Shown here: positions 1 through 11,160 of the stretch, in pieces
Layout of the letters: every line of letters begins with the position of its first letter
How positions within the stretch are numbered: position 1 is the first letter of the stretch
Source of the DNA: Cordia subcordata
Lineage: Eukaryota; Streptophyta; Magnoliopsida; Boraginales; Cordiaceae
NCBI GenBank assembly: GCA_028554755.1
Contig: JAPTOF010000015.1
Span: forward strand, 5,580,001 to 5,644,000
DNA: 64,000 nucleotides
Direction: 5' to 3'
Translations under genes and position numbers: made by a program
Notes under the pieces: model-generated
Seen by the model: only the letters and a program-made list of their open reading frames with translations
Database searches by the model: none
What the model was told of the DNA's origin: nothing

Positions 1-2965
1 ACAATTGATCTATAGGAAGTATGGGCTTTGAAATCCCTAGCTATATAATAAAGTTGTTACTAACTTAAGCAGCTTTCTTTCCCCCGAGAAATTGCCTTCA
101 ACTCCTTGAGACAATTGTTGCTTTATCATTCAATCAAAATTTTCCAACCTTCCTATGTTTCGGTTTCATAAAAAATAAAATGTAAAATTACTGTACTTAA
201 TATTTTTATTCAACAATGTCATATATATCTATGCATCTTGACTTAATTTTTATGGGAACACGTCATTGCAGTTCATTTTTTTCATATTGGGTGCAGTAAT
301 CAGCATGATTGCTTAATTTTACTTATACACACATATATATATGTTACTATTTATTTTTTTATATATTATATATTCATAACTTAGTATTTTGATATTTGTT
401 ATTATTAATTTTCAATGATTTATATATTGTATAATAGTAACAGAGTGATCATAAGTTTTTTTTTAATTTTTTTAATATTTTATTATTTTCATAAAATAAT
501 ATAACCCAAAAATTATTATTATTTCCTGCATCACTGGGAGTGCGTCGACAAACTCTGGGAATTAGGGACAGACTCTGAGAGTTAGTTTTGGGCTTTCTTA
601 TCTTTTCTAACTCTGGAGCTAGTTTGGGTTTTTTCCAGCTTTTCTCAACTACATTGATTTTTTAATATTCAAAATTTACTATTTAATTATAACTCAACTA
701 TATTAATTTTGTAATATTCACAATTTACTATTAATATTAAAACTACATAAATTTCTTCAACTCTTTATCAGTAATAAATTCACATTAATATATAAAAATA
801 CTTAATCAAAAAACTACATAAATTTCTTTAAATATAAATATTAAAATATTTATATTAAGTAAAAATGTAAATTTTCTTAAATCATAAATTTCCATTGATC
901 ATTAAATATTAACTAAAAATGTACATTAATTTTCTAACAAAATAATGTAACCCTATAATATAGTAAAAACATAAGAAAACATCCAATTCAAGACAGCCTC
1001 TTAAATCTCTAAAAGCTGATTCTTGTGGACAAAAAGAAAGAGAAAAGGGCAATTAAATGTAAGCTGCTCGGGGCCTGCCTAACTGTAAACCAACATACAT
1101 TTAAATGCTCTGATAACTTGTAATATATGACCAGAAACTACTAATACATAAAAATAAAAGGAGAATGTCATTTTCCTCCCATAAGTTCTACCATGAATCT
1201 CAAGCTCTTTTATCACCCCATGAGTTCAAACTTTACCTAAGAAACTCTTAAAAGCATTTTTACTTCTTCATTTTTTTAAGACAAAAGATAATAATAGACA
1301 AGAAAATATTAAAATCATTCAATTAATTAGTCTACTATTAAATAAAAAATCACACAAGATTTACCCTTAAAGGAATTTCTGTTACCGTTAAAGGAATTTC
1401 TTTTATCTTTTAAGTTTTTATAACCCATAAAAGAAAAGAAAAAAGAATGATGACTAGGAAAAATTTAATAAAATCATCCAATAAAATGATTTTATAATAA
1501 AATAAAGAATCACAAAAAATAATTTCAAAATAAAAATAAAAGCTTGTTATTTTACAAAATTTGCCTCATACGTACCATCAAAGAAAAATCAAATTAGTTT
1601 TAAAATTACTTTTTCCTAATATATACATATCTCAAAGTAAAGTCTTTTTTCTATCCTTGTGCGTTAATTTTTGCATCTAATTAACTATTTAAAAATAAAA
1701 AAATGAAAAATAATTTATTATATAAATTTTGCATTATTAACAAAATTGAGAAAAAAATTTAAAGAGCTTATGTATCAAATTAAAGCTACTTTTTTAGTTC
1801 AAGGTATAATTTTTTTTAAAATGAGCTAACATTTAAAAATATAAAGCAAAAAATAAAAGAGATAAGGTGTTGTTTGGCAAGACTTGAGAAAATGGGGAAG
1901 AATGAGTAAAAGTATAACTTCATGGAGGTGTTTGGGATTAATGCTGAAACTCATGGGAAAAAATGGAATTCTTCCTAAAAATAAACCATTAACTACTTTC
2001 TTCGTGTTTCTAAACCAGAAATTAGAAAGTACATCTTTTGCTGTTGTGTTTACATTTCTCTTTTCAGGTTCATTTCACATAATTAAGTGTAGAGTAACTG
2101 ATAGTTGTTTAAGTAGTTAATAGCATAGTAGATAATTTTTCTAACTAGCTGACTAAAATCTTTTTGATAAAACTAAATGATGGATTAGCTGATGAAAGAA
2201 AATGACAAATAGGACATTAGGTACACATTATTATTGTTATAATAATTATGTTTATTATTATAATTATTAGAATAAGATTTAATTAATTTTATAATTAGAT
2301 AAATGAATTTTATAATAATATTCTATTATTAAAACATAAAAAAATTATTTCTTTTACAGAATAATGACATTAATTTTTTTGATAAAGCATTTTATCAATA
2401 TTATAAAAAAATGTTCATAATAGATTTAAAATTTATTTTGTCAAAATAAAATAATAAATGGATTAATAAAACTTACATTTTATATATATATATATATATT
2501 ATGATGTGGATAGAATTTGCAATTAATTTTTATATTAATTTTTTTTATATTTGTGAAAGAAAAGAAAAATGTAAAGAGATTAAAGGTAGACTAGGTTTTC
2601 AAAAAAAAGGAAAAATAGAGAAATGATAGATTTGCCAAAAGAAGCTGAAACGGTACAAGTTTTTATGAAACGATAAAAAGTTTAATATTTAAAAAAATTC
2701 GTTGCAATGCTAAAAGTTTTTAAAAAATTATTTAAAAAGCTAAAACTCTCTCAACCGTAACCAATTATCAAAGCTTTGTGGGTGTAAATATTTATTGTTT
2801 CACACGGTGAAATACACAAGTACCCATCACCCACCACCTACGTCCTTATTTTCCAATTACGTGTGTGTAGGCTGTAAGTGTTTACAACTATTAAATTGCA
2901 TGAGGACCACCGTTGTCACACTACCAAAGCATTCTCACGCACAAAAAATCTCAGACAGGGTAGTG
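1..2965. other. AT-rich intergenic DNA upstream of the carboxylesterase
   Basis: Very AT-rich sequence with many A and T runs and a short TA microsatellite near 2480-2500. The only open frame of note (1884-2120) has no recognisable domain and a composition like its surroundings, so I do not call a gene. The last few hundred bases should hold the promoter and 5' UTR of the carboxylesterase, but I see no single convincing TATA box because the whole stretch is TA-rich. Confidence 0.6.
2480..2500. repeat. (TA)n microsatellite
   Basis: About ten uninterrupted TA dinucleotides, roughly 470 bp upstream of the carboxylesterase start codon. Confidence 0.9.
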
Positions 2966-3914
2966 ATGGAGTCTAAAAGCAGCAAAAAAGCAGTAGCATT
3001 ATCAGCACCCTCTCTCCCTTGGAAGACCCGCATAGCGTTCTCCATCGCCTCAGCCGTCACAGACGCCTCCCGCCGCTCCAACGGCACCATCAACCGCCGC
3101 CTCCTCCGTCTTCTCGAACTCAAATCATCTTCTAGTCCCACCACCCCCATCAACGGCGTCACTTCCCGGGACATCACCGTTGACGCTTCCCGCAACCTCT
3201 GGTTCCGCCTCTACATCCCCACCACCACCACAACCACCACCACCACCCAGGGGTCTTTACCCATAATCGTCTTCTTTCATGGCGGTGGCTTTGTCTATCT
3301 AAGCCCAGATAACAAGTCCTACGACGCCGTTTGTCGCCGTTTTGCGAGGAAGACACAGGCCGTTGTGATGTCCGTCAACTATCGACTAGCACCGGAGCAC
3401 AAGTACCCTGCTCAATACGACGACGGATTTGACGTTCTTAAGTTTGTCGACGATGAGAAGAACGCCGGGAGGATCTTGCCCGAAAATGTTGACCTGTCTG
3501 CTTGCTTTCTCGCCGGAGATTCCGCTGGTGCGAACATAGCCCACCACGTGGCAAAACGAGCATGCGAATCGGGTTTTAGGAAAATCAAGGCAAGACACAC
3601 CTTTCATTCTTGACCATTTATTTATTGTCTTACTTAGAGAAATAATATGGGCTCCTATGAATTGAGAGAAATAAATTATATTATGGGCTCCTACGAATTG
3701 AGCGAAATGAGTTTTAATATGGGCTCCTATGAATTGATCTTTTAAGAATGTGTTTTTCGTATGAGTTTTGAAAATAAAAAATGGAGTTTAGATTTTTTAT
3801 CAAACAAACACTATGTCTTTTTATTCATTGCAAATATTTTATTTCACGTCTTATATCTCAGCAAAATGGGACGCATATACATGCATGTATATACATACAT
3901 ACATATATATATAT

Positions 3915-3966
<52 letters not shown>

Positions 3967-4187
3967 AATTAAGTATCATTTATTACATTGACTGAAAATA
4001 GGTCATGTCACCGATAAGATGACCTGGAATCTTGATATAAAAGAGGACATTAGTTCATCTTACTTACGCATTAAGTTCGATTAACGATATCCATGAAGAT
4101 GATGATATAGACTAATTAAATAGCTCTCAAAATGGTATGGTCCCACTTTTTTGAAGAAAACAGCTTCAGGATTTATTTGGATTAGTT

Positions 4188-4228
<41 letters not shown>

Positions 4229-5474
4229 ATTTGACTAAGAAGTGTTATTTCAAAAGTTAAAATTTTTGATTTTTGGAAAAAAAATTAAATTTGAGTTTTT
4301 TGCTTTAAAGTTTCAATTTTTTCAAAGTCAAATTAAATATTTATTAAAAAATGTATTTTTTAATAGAAAAAGCGGTAATTTTTTTTTTATGAAAAAGGCA
4401 ATGCAAAGAAGGCTAAGGACTCGTTTGGATTGGCTTTTTTCAAAAGTGTTTTTTTTAACAGCTTTTGAAAAACAGTTTTTTTTAGAAGTTGAAAATTCTA
4501 GTTTCTAAAAAAAGTTGTATTTGAACTTTTTTCAGAGTTTTAATTTTTTTGAAAGCTAAATTAAATAGTTCTTACAAATTTAATGTAATTTTTTTTAAAA
4601 AAAATTATTTTTTTCTTAAAAAACAACCAATTCAAACAGGCCCTAAGAATGGTTGGTGTCAAATAGACCGTGATATGTGACATGGCTCTGATTGTGTAAA
4701 GTGTTAAATTTAGGAAAAAAAATTTCAATCCGACAATTCGCCCAACTGTTATTGTGTGCATGTGGATCCGACCACATTTTTCTCATTGCAGGTGCCTCAC
4801 TGTTTGGTTGAAGCTTAATTCTGCTTTTTTTTTTTCAATTAGGATATTTTCAAACTACAATTTCTATTAGGTAGAGAGCAGGAAAAAAAAAAAAAAGAAG
4901 TCTCCCAAGAAATGTATTTTGTAATAGTTGAACTTGTTTTTCCCTTCTTACCAGAATAAGGCCATCACTGTTTCAACTAACACCAGAGTACTAACGTTAA
5001 TAGTTGACAATATACATGCTATTGAAGGTGATTGGTGTCTTAGCAATACAACCATTTTTCGGAGGGGAGGAACGAACCGAAGCAGAAACAAGATTAGCCG
5101 GAATCGATGTACTTGTAAACACAAGCCGAACGGATTGGATGTGGAAGGCATTTTTGCCACCACAAGAAGGAATGGACAGAGACCACAAGGCGATCAATGT
5201 GACCGGTCCGAGGGCTGTAGACATATCCAAGCTGGACTTTCCGGCCGTGTTGGTGGTGATTGGTGGCTTTGATTCTCTACAAGATTGGCAAAGGAGGTAC
5301 TATGAGTGGCTAAAGAGGTCCGGTAAAGAAGCTTACATTGTGGAGTATCCCAACATGGTTCATGCTTTCTATGTTTTCCCTGAACTTCCAGAATCTGCGC
5401 AGCTTATTTCTGAGGTGAAAGACTTCATGTTCAAGCAGAGGTCTAAATTGTCAAAGCTTGACACTCTTGCGTAA
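2966..5474 (+). CDS. CXE18: Carboxylesterase, CXE18-like (alpha/beta hydrolase fold-3), two exons 2966-3589 and 5028-5474
   Basis: The predicted protein has 356 residues, normal for plant class I carboxylesterases (HSL/GID1-like, Abhydrolase_3), which hydrolyse short-chain ester substrates and are usually cytosolic. The oxyanion-hole HGGGF lies at 105-109. The nucleophile Ser186 sits in GDSAGAN, Asp290 in GGFDSLQDW and His320 in MVHAFY. GID1 gibberellin receptors lack the catalytic His, so this should be an enzyme rather than a receptor. The N-terminal block with SLPWKTR and [10 protein letters not shown] resembles the CXE18 clade. The frame is open upstream to 2795, but ATG 2966 matches the expected family start. 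Exon 1 encodes 1-208, exon 2 209-356, joined in phase 0. A run of nine Thr codons (residues 86-94) is a coding microsatellite. Exon 1 is visibly GC-richer than its surroundings. The coding sequence appears intact; the physiological substrate is unknown. Confidence 0.9.
3647..3740. repeat. Three tandem copies of a 36-bp unit
   Basis: The phrase ATGGGCTCCTA(T/C)GAATTGA starts at 3647, 3683 and 3719, an exact period of 36 bp, inside the carboxylesterase intron. The copies differ by a few substitutions. Confidence 0.85.
3889..3962. repeat. Long TA/CA microsatellite
   Basis: Compound (TACA)n and (TA)n tract in the intron. A second (TA)n lies at about 4194-4220. Open frames across it encode only Ile-Tyr repeats and are not genes. 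Confidence 0.9.
4417..4643. mobile_element. Tourist-like (PIF/Harbinger) MITE in the intron
   Basis: Left end GGACTCGTTTGGATTGG and right end CCAATTCAAACAGGCCC are imperfect terminal inverted repeats that continue into T-rich and A-rich arms. The element is 227 bp, has no coding capacity, and is flanked by TAA at 4414-4416 and 4644-4646, the target preference of PIF/Harbinger elements. An hAT assignment is less likely because no 8-bp duplication is seen. Confidence 0.65.
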
Positions 5475-5764
5475 AACTCCAACCCTACTTTTAGTCAAAT
5501 CTAGACTAGTTTTCATCTATGAACGCACAATACTGTCTGTGTTTCACTTGTTCTTTCAGATTTGCAATCAATTATTAAATGTTTTATCTGCTTACATACT
5601 GATAAACCAATTTGATATAGATGGACAGGATTTTATCTCCTCATTACTCACAGACATCAATATGTAGGAGACAATCTAAATCCTAACCACTCTCGCCTTT
5701 GTTGTTTCTCATTAGGAAGCAAATTTTGCTATGGACTCATCACAATCGAGTAGTTTTTGTTTTG
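5475..5764. other. 3' flank of the carboxylesterase
   Basis: Probable 3' UTR and downstream DNA. An ATTAAA near 5573 could act in 3'-end formation but is weak evidence. No further gene is seen. Confidence 0.4.
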
Positions 5765-5945
5765 GAATTAAGAGACAGTTCAAGTGGTTAAGATTATCTC
5801 ACTTAAGTGTTAGGTCTTGGGGTTTAATCTCCCACTATCGCTTTTAGGTGTGAAGCCTTGAGTTAAATTCCTTACTATCTTTTTCGAGTATGAGGTTTTG
5901 GGTTAAATCTCATAAGGATGTGGGTTTAACCAAAAAAAAAAAAAA
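5765..5945 (+). mobile_element. tRNA-derived SINE with A tail and target-site duplication
   Basis: The 5' part has a box A-like AGTTCAAGTGGTTAAG near 5778-5792 and a box B-like GGGGTTTAATCTCCC near 5819-5833, as in tRNA-derived plant SINEs. The element ends in an A run at about 5932-5945. It is flanked by ATCGAGTAGTTTTTGTTTTG (5745-5764) and the same sequence with one extra T (5946-5966), a target duplication of about 20 bp. The body consists of three degenerate copies of a segment of about 38 bp, each with a box B-like core. Confidence 0.8.
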
Positions 5946-5966
5946 ATCGAGTAGTTTTTTGTTTTG

Positions 5967-6424
5967 AACAACATAATAGAAAAAAGCAAATCAGGTAGTT
6001 AAACTACCTTTGTGTAGACTGAGTTAACAACATCCCTAATTGTTCCCTCGTTCGTTTTGTGAGATTGAATCTTCTCCTATTTTTGATTTTTTCCTATGTA
6101 TAGGAGGGATAATCTTAACTATTTACCCCGTTGTTCCTTTAAACAGACAAGTTAATTTTTTCCTACCTTTTCATGTTAATTTTTTCCAAACTTTTCATTG
6201 TGATATGCCTTTCTATGATAAAATAAATAGAAGACTCTCCTTTCTATTAGCCCTCATTCCAATTTCCCTGGATAGAAGTTAGATCAATGACACCTCACTA
6301 ATTTTGTTTTAACCATTCACATGGTTATTTGTTCTTAAGACATGATTAACAAAGGGTTGATGCATTTTATTTTGTGATTGTAGAATAAAACATTATCAAA
6401 TTTAGATTCTCTTACAATATATAA
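5967..6424. other. Intergenic stretch without a recognised feature
   Basis: AT-rich DNA. The open frame 6040-6282 has no homology that I recognise and no supporting context. Nothing is annotated. Confidence 0.5.
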
Positions 6425-6805
6425 CTAGAATATGTTTCGTACATTGCACATAAAAAAATGCGTTGTTATAATATATTTCTTTATTTTTGATAGTTAATTT
6501 TTACATTATATGTGAAAATGAAATACAAATATATTTTTAATATTTAATTCATGATAAGTTTTTATACTAATAATGTTTTTATCAGAAATTTTCAATAATT
6601 GAATAAAATATTTAAATTGAAAAAGTAAAATAAATAAATGATCTAATATAAAAAAGCAATAAAAGATTTTTGAACATTATTTTATATTAGAAAATAATAG
6701 TATTAATAATGTTACATTAAATGCTTTGTTGCATAGGAAGGGCTTAGCATGATGACATTTGGCATGTACTAAAAGGGCATGTACGTCCTTTTATATAATA
6801 CTAGA
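6425..6805 (-). mobile_element. Small Helitron-like element A
   Basis: Read on the - strand it would begin TCTAGTATTATATAAAAGG at 6805, a typical Helitron 5' start, and end in CTAG at 6425-6428 preceded by a GC-containing segment. The interior shares recognisable similarity with the right part of element B and the tail of element C. There is no coding capacity and no target duplication, as expected for Helitrons. The 3' hairpin is weak, so the call is tentative. Confidence 0.4.
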
Positions 6806-6914
6806 ATATACTCCTTGCTATGCGCGAGAGAGACACGGGTTTTTGATCTCGTTATTTATTATTGTCCACTAATATTTATATTCTATGTTAGGATCAAACA
6901 CAAATATATCTTAT

Positions 6915-9080
6915 TGATCGCTATCTCGCGGCACAAGCCTAAATAACCCACAAGTGCATGGATCGCATGTAGCACAATGTATGCGAGTGTAGGGTCGAAT
7001 GTGAGTGGAGTTCTAAGCTAAGCGTGTCCTAAAGAGTAACGTGTTAGGACCTAACCTATAATGTTTTTGAATTGAGGGGAGCTCGAGAAAGATAAATTTA
7101 AGTTAAAACAAGAAAATAAAAGGTGGTGTGCGAGTGTGTGTGACGGGGGAATCAAGCAATCTAAGAGACTCAAACACGTGGAAATGGGGACTAGGGTAAT
7201 TACGTCTTGCAAATGGGTGATTACTACCTCTTTCTAAGTTTGTTTGATGGATTATATTAAGTGCTCTAATCTAGACCTATAATTAGCCTCCTAATTGGTA
7301 CCCTAAGCCTTAGTGTGGGTCCGTCCCCAGGTGGCGATACTTAGAAGTATGGCGTGGTCTTTATGACTTAGGAATTAGGGTAGCTAATAAGATTCTAGAT
7401 GATTTAGATCGATTTAACTCTACCACTTAGTCCACTAATTAGTTCCCCAATCTAGCCTTGGGACTCGATGCAAGTCCATCCCTAAGTTTCGCCCTATTTA
7501 GAGCTACGTTATCTTCATTATGAACCTAGGGCGTTTGGATGGACTAACTAGCCTTCCTAAGTGAACTAAGGTCAACTTAACCTATCCAGACTCTTATTGG
7601 CTGGATTTAAAGCCAAAGGGGACTCGACCTAGGCTAGTCACTAGTTTTGCACCATCGCTCGCATCACAATAGCTGAAATTAACAATTACGCGCAAAACAC
7701 ACACATCTAGGCCGTGGCATTTAGGAATATATCGGCCTATTCAACTACTAAGCACATAGACATACTTAGATTACACCAATTTAAGCCATAGCACCTTAGA
7801 TTACACCAATTTAAGTCACAGCACCCGACATGTAAGCAATAGAAGCTATTTATGCTATTAAGTATGCTAACACGCATATAGACATATATATAATCATATC
7901 CACATCATGTAATCACCACACTAACACATAGACATGCTAACATAATGATCTAGAGATGGTTAATATCACAATAGACTTTAATATACATATGCAACATTGC
8001 TGGAGTATTTTCTACAAATACATAGACATGAATGTAAATTTGCCACAGAAACCCTAAGCATACATACACAAAACCATCAAGCACCCATTACAAAAGAGTA
8101 GTAATCAATCCACAAATACAAGATATAATCACTCTGCATGCTTTACTTATACATATATTAACTTGGGATACAAGAGAGATAAGGAATATACCACTCTATC
8201 CAAAGCTAATCCTTTACAATCCATGAGAATAAGCCCCAAATCTTTTGTTAGATCATCTTAGATCCTTGATTCCAAGTGGTAAATGTGTTTATGAGAGTGT
8301 GTGAGAGGTGGGATTAGGTGGATTTAGGGTTTAGGGAAATGGCTATGTGAAATAGTGGGTGTTTTTCCTCAAAAATTGCTAAAAGAGTGCTTAAATAGAG
8401 CTAATATTATGCAGGGCCGGGGGACTAGGCCGGTCGACCAGCCCAGTACATAGGTCGATTGGCCTAATGCTTAACATATTAATCTGGCTGGTTGACCAGC
8501 CTAGTACATAGGTTGACCGGCCTTGCTAGTAAAATATTCATATCTTGCTCGTTTTGGTTCCGATTCGCGCACCGTTTTTTCTTGTGGCTTCGTACCACTT
8601 CCAGGGATCTTGCAAGCCTTTTTTCTTCATCTTTTTCACCCTATAACTATGTCTAAAATTTTCCTTTTCTCTTCATCTTTTTCACCCTATAACTATGTCT
8701 AAACTTTGTCCATTTCCTCTTTGATTGCAAGCTCTGAATTTGCCTCTTGTTGCGCTCGATTTCACCTTGGTTGCTTCTTCCTTTGCCTGGCCACTTCCAA
8801 ATACATCTTCTAAGCCTTGTTTAAGTCACAAACACCTTTGGCTTCGTTCCACACCCCCAAGCACCCTCGATTAAGCTCCGATTATCTCTCCAAATCTCAC
8901 CTAAAACAAGCAAGAAATGCACATTAGTGTAGCATTTAATTTTTATCCACAACTATGAACATGTAAACCCTAATATGCACAAGTACGACCTAAATACTAC
9001 ACTAATGCAAAAAATAAATTCAAAACACCTCAAAACAAGTATATACATGCAATACATAATCATACACAAAACAAACACCA
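6915..9080 (-). mobile_element. Solo LTR S1, Athila-like Ty3/gypsy, - strand
   Basis: Starts TGATCGCTATCTCGCGGC and ends AAACACCA, with the 5-bp duplication CTTAT at 6910-6914 and 9081-9085. No PBS, PPT or coding sequence adjoins either end, so it is a solo LTR, presumably left by LTR-LTR recombination. It shares blocks with the LTRs of G1, G2 and S2, for instance the segment around GCTGGATTTAAAGCCAAAG near 7600 and the pattern of ACATAGACATG motifs. A GTCGACC-rich palindromic block lies at 8425-8525. Confidence 0.85.
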
Positions 9081-9376
9081 CTTATAAATTTAAATCTTTG
9101 TAAATTTTGCAATATTAATCATTTATAAGAGATTTTCATTAATTAAATAAAATGTTTAAAATGATTTATATTGGAATCCAATATAAGAGAATAGAGATCT
9201 TCAAAAATAGAATAAATATTTAAATTGAAAAAGAAAAATTAGGAAATAATTTTATATCAGGAAAAAAAACTAATAAAAGATTTAAATGTTACTTTTAGAT
9301 GGCAATGGTATTATTAATTGATGACCAAATAGATTTAAATTAGGTAATAATTGTGTGTGTGCATATATATATATAC

Positions 9377-9399
<23 letters not shown>

Positions 9400-9408
<9 letters not shown>

Positions 9409-9437
9409 ATTTTATATATATATAAAATACACACACA
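9400..9437. repeat. Perfect 38-bp palindrome within a TG/TA microsatellite
   Basis: A TG run, then ATTTTATATATATATAAAAT, then a CA run give perfect dyad symmetry centred between 9418 and 9419. Longer TA and TG tracts extend it imperfectly from about 9365 to 9447. It could extrude as a cruciform. Confidence 0.9.
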
Positions 9438-9542
9438 TATATATAATAGTAGATTAAATGCCTTGTTGGATAGAATAAAGAGTTTGAAAAAATGACTTGT
9501 GACACATACTACAAAGGTATGTACCTTATTTTATATAATATA

Positions 9543-10368
9543 CTAGTGTAGCACCCGTGCGATACACGACGTTTGGCATAATTTCAAAACACTATATCAT
9601 TTTTTTAAAGTTAAACATTAAATTACACATTACATGAAAAATATAAATACATGTCACTATTAATGGGAAAAAACTGTTTCTTAACGAATATTTTGAAATA
9701 TTTCTTTGTAAACTACATTTAAAGTTTTATTTGAAGAGATAGAATTCTCATCATGAATTAAAATTTTCAACCTTGTCCAACATACTATGTACAATAGTAC
9801 CATGCAACCACTACACAAACAAAGTCTTATGTATAGCAAAACAACCCAATTGAAGTTGTATGTGATGCGCCCATAAATAAGTGATACCATTCTTTATCTT
9901 ATTGCAAATTTTACTATGAATAATAGAGGATAAATATAAGATACATGAGATTAAGAAGCGAGATATGATTTGCCATATAATTGGAAATAAATGAATGATC
10001 AGATTTTGAAATTTACTCTGAATATTAGGGGATTGATAGGAGATTATCGAGGGTATTAAGCAGGATATGATTTGCCATATTTTTGGGAAAAAAATGGATG
10101 ATTCGATTGCAAAACTTACTCTAAATAATACGCGATTGATATGGAATATATATCAATCAGCATTTGAAAAATCTTAATATTATCGGATCTTGTAAGTGGT
10201 CGGATTAATACTTTAATATAATTTAATAAAGTACAATTTTGGCCTGGAAACAAGGAATGCATTTATATATATTTTTTATGAGCATGATTGTGTAGTAAAC
10301 ACGTCACAGCAAAGTAGTAACAACACATGGCAACATGGCGTTCACTCTTCTTTATACTATAGTATAGA
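9543..10368 (-). mobile_element. Non-autonomous Helitron C
   Basis: On the - strand it begins TCTATACTATAGTATAAAG at 10368 and ends in CTAG at 9543. Just inside the 3' end is the short hairpin CGTG-CGATA-CACG (9556-9568). The flanking bases are A (9542) and T (10369), matching Helitron insertion between A and T without duplication. It is 826 bp with no Rep/helicase coding sequence. The open frame 9681-9890 has no recognised domain. Confidence 0.55.
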
Positions 10369-10754
10369 TAGATATAAATATAATGGCATAAAAAAGACTC
10401 AATAATGCTAAACTGTTCAATTTATTTTATTATTAGTGTATTATTAACTTATAATATTATAAGAGATTCAAACTCAAAAACTTAGGATCCCAATTTTGGA
10501 AAGATGGTCAAGTTAGTTGTGGTTGTTCACCAATCTAATATCTTAGTCAGCTTCTTGGGTTTCTTTGATCTAACATTTTAGTTTCTTTTATCATGTGAGA
10601 TCGCATTGTCTCTCATACATGAGTATTTTCTATAACTTCTAAGGGTTTGAAAGGAATGCCCATTACCCTCTGGCATATGCAATTTATCATCATTGTCATC
10701 CTACTAAATTGTCCAAAAGATTGAAAAAAGAAATGCTACCACTTTATGATCATG
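10369..10754. other. Unassigned stretch before Copia-1
   Basis: No gene, repeat or element end recognised. It may include the outer part of the Copia-1 5' LTR, whose start I cannot align with the 3' LTR. Confidence 0.4.
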
Positions 10755-11160
10755 TCTTTTATTTTGAAGAGACATTTCTCTTTATTTTGAAGGAACATGT
10801 CTTCTAGTTTGAATAGATGTTTCTTTTATTTTTAAGAGACGTGTCTTTTATTTTAAAAAGACATGCCTGTCTGAAACATCTATCTGAAACAACCTCTCTA
10901 ACTCTATAAATAGAGTGAAATATTAGTTTTATCTGGGCATCTTTCTATCCTTATCTAATAAATTCCTTCTTATAAAGTTGCACAAAAAGTTGTTTCCTGT
11001 CTAAAGTTATTAAGCAAAATCTTTAGGAATTGCTGAGTATAGATTTTGGAGGCTTTGTTGTATTCTGAAAGGTTTATTGCCAATTTCCAATAGCAATCTT
11101 TGATAATAGGAGAAATTAATACCTTAAAGATAGTGTAATATATTACCCATTTTCTTAACA
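10755..11160 (+). repeat. Copia-1 5' LTR (start uncertain)
   Basis: Matches the 3' LTR from its array of (C)ATGTCTTTTATTTTGAAGAG repeats to the terminal CTTAACA. A TATA box (TATAAA 10905-10910) lies inside the symmetric CTCTATAAATAGAG, and AATAAA at 10957-10962 follows about 50 bp later, the usual U3-R layout. The first ~150 bp of the 3' LTR have no clear counterpart here, so this LTR may be truncated. Confidence 0.75.
10905..10910 (+). promoter_or_regulatory. TATA box of the Copia-1 5' LTR
   Basis: TATAAA within a 14-bp dyad, conserved at 36958-36963 in the 3' LTR. Confidence 0.6.

Larger units (their letters stand above)
3590..5027 (+). other. Intron of the carboxylesterase with non-canonical GC-AG ends
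   Basis: The reading frame of exon 1 reaches FRKIK at 3589 and is followed by GCAAGA; exon 2 resumes with [13 protein letters not shown] after an AG at 5026-5027. There is no GT between the end of homology and the in-frame stop at 3611-3613. The AAG/GCAAG context fits the known GC-AG donor consensus. The intron carries a triplicated 36-bp unit, two TA microsatellites and a MITE. Confidence 0.8.
6801..9542 (-). mobile_element. Helitron-like element B, split by a solo LTR
   Basis: The CTAG at 6801-6804 is followed on the + strand by a degenerate hairpin around TTGCTATGCGCGAG, resembling a Helitron 3' end on the - strand. The opposite end near 9542 reads on the - strand as TATATTATATAAAATAAGG, similar to the 5' end of element A. 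About 400 bp before each end (6400-6800 and 9100-9540) are diverged copies of one another. The gypsy solo LTR 6915-9080 interrupts it, leaving about 570 bp of Helitron DNA. Confidence 0.4.

Noticed and set aside
1884..2120. 78-codon open frame upstream of the carboxylesterase
   Set aside because: No recognisable domain, composition like the AT-rich surroundings and no supporting signals.
2935..3607. Several - strand open frames across exon 1
   Set aside because: Antisense shadows caused by the GC-rich codon usage of the carboxylesterase exon.
3761..3995. Three overlapping frames rich in Ile and Tyr
   Set aside because: Translations of the TA/CA microsatellite in the intron.
4928..5272. Open frame overlapping exon 2 in another frame
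   Set aside because: The exon 2 frame carries clear hydrolase motifs; this one is an out-of-frame shadow.
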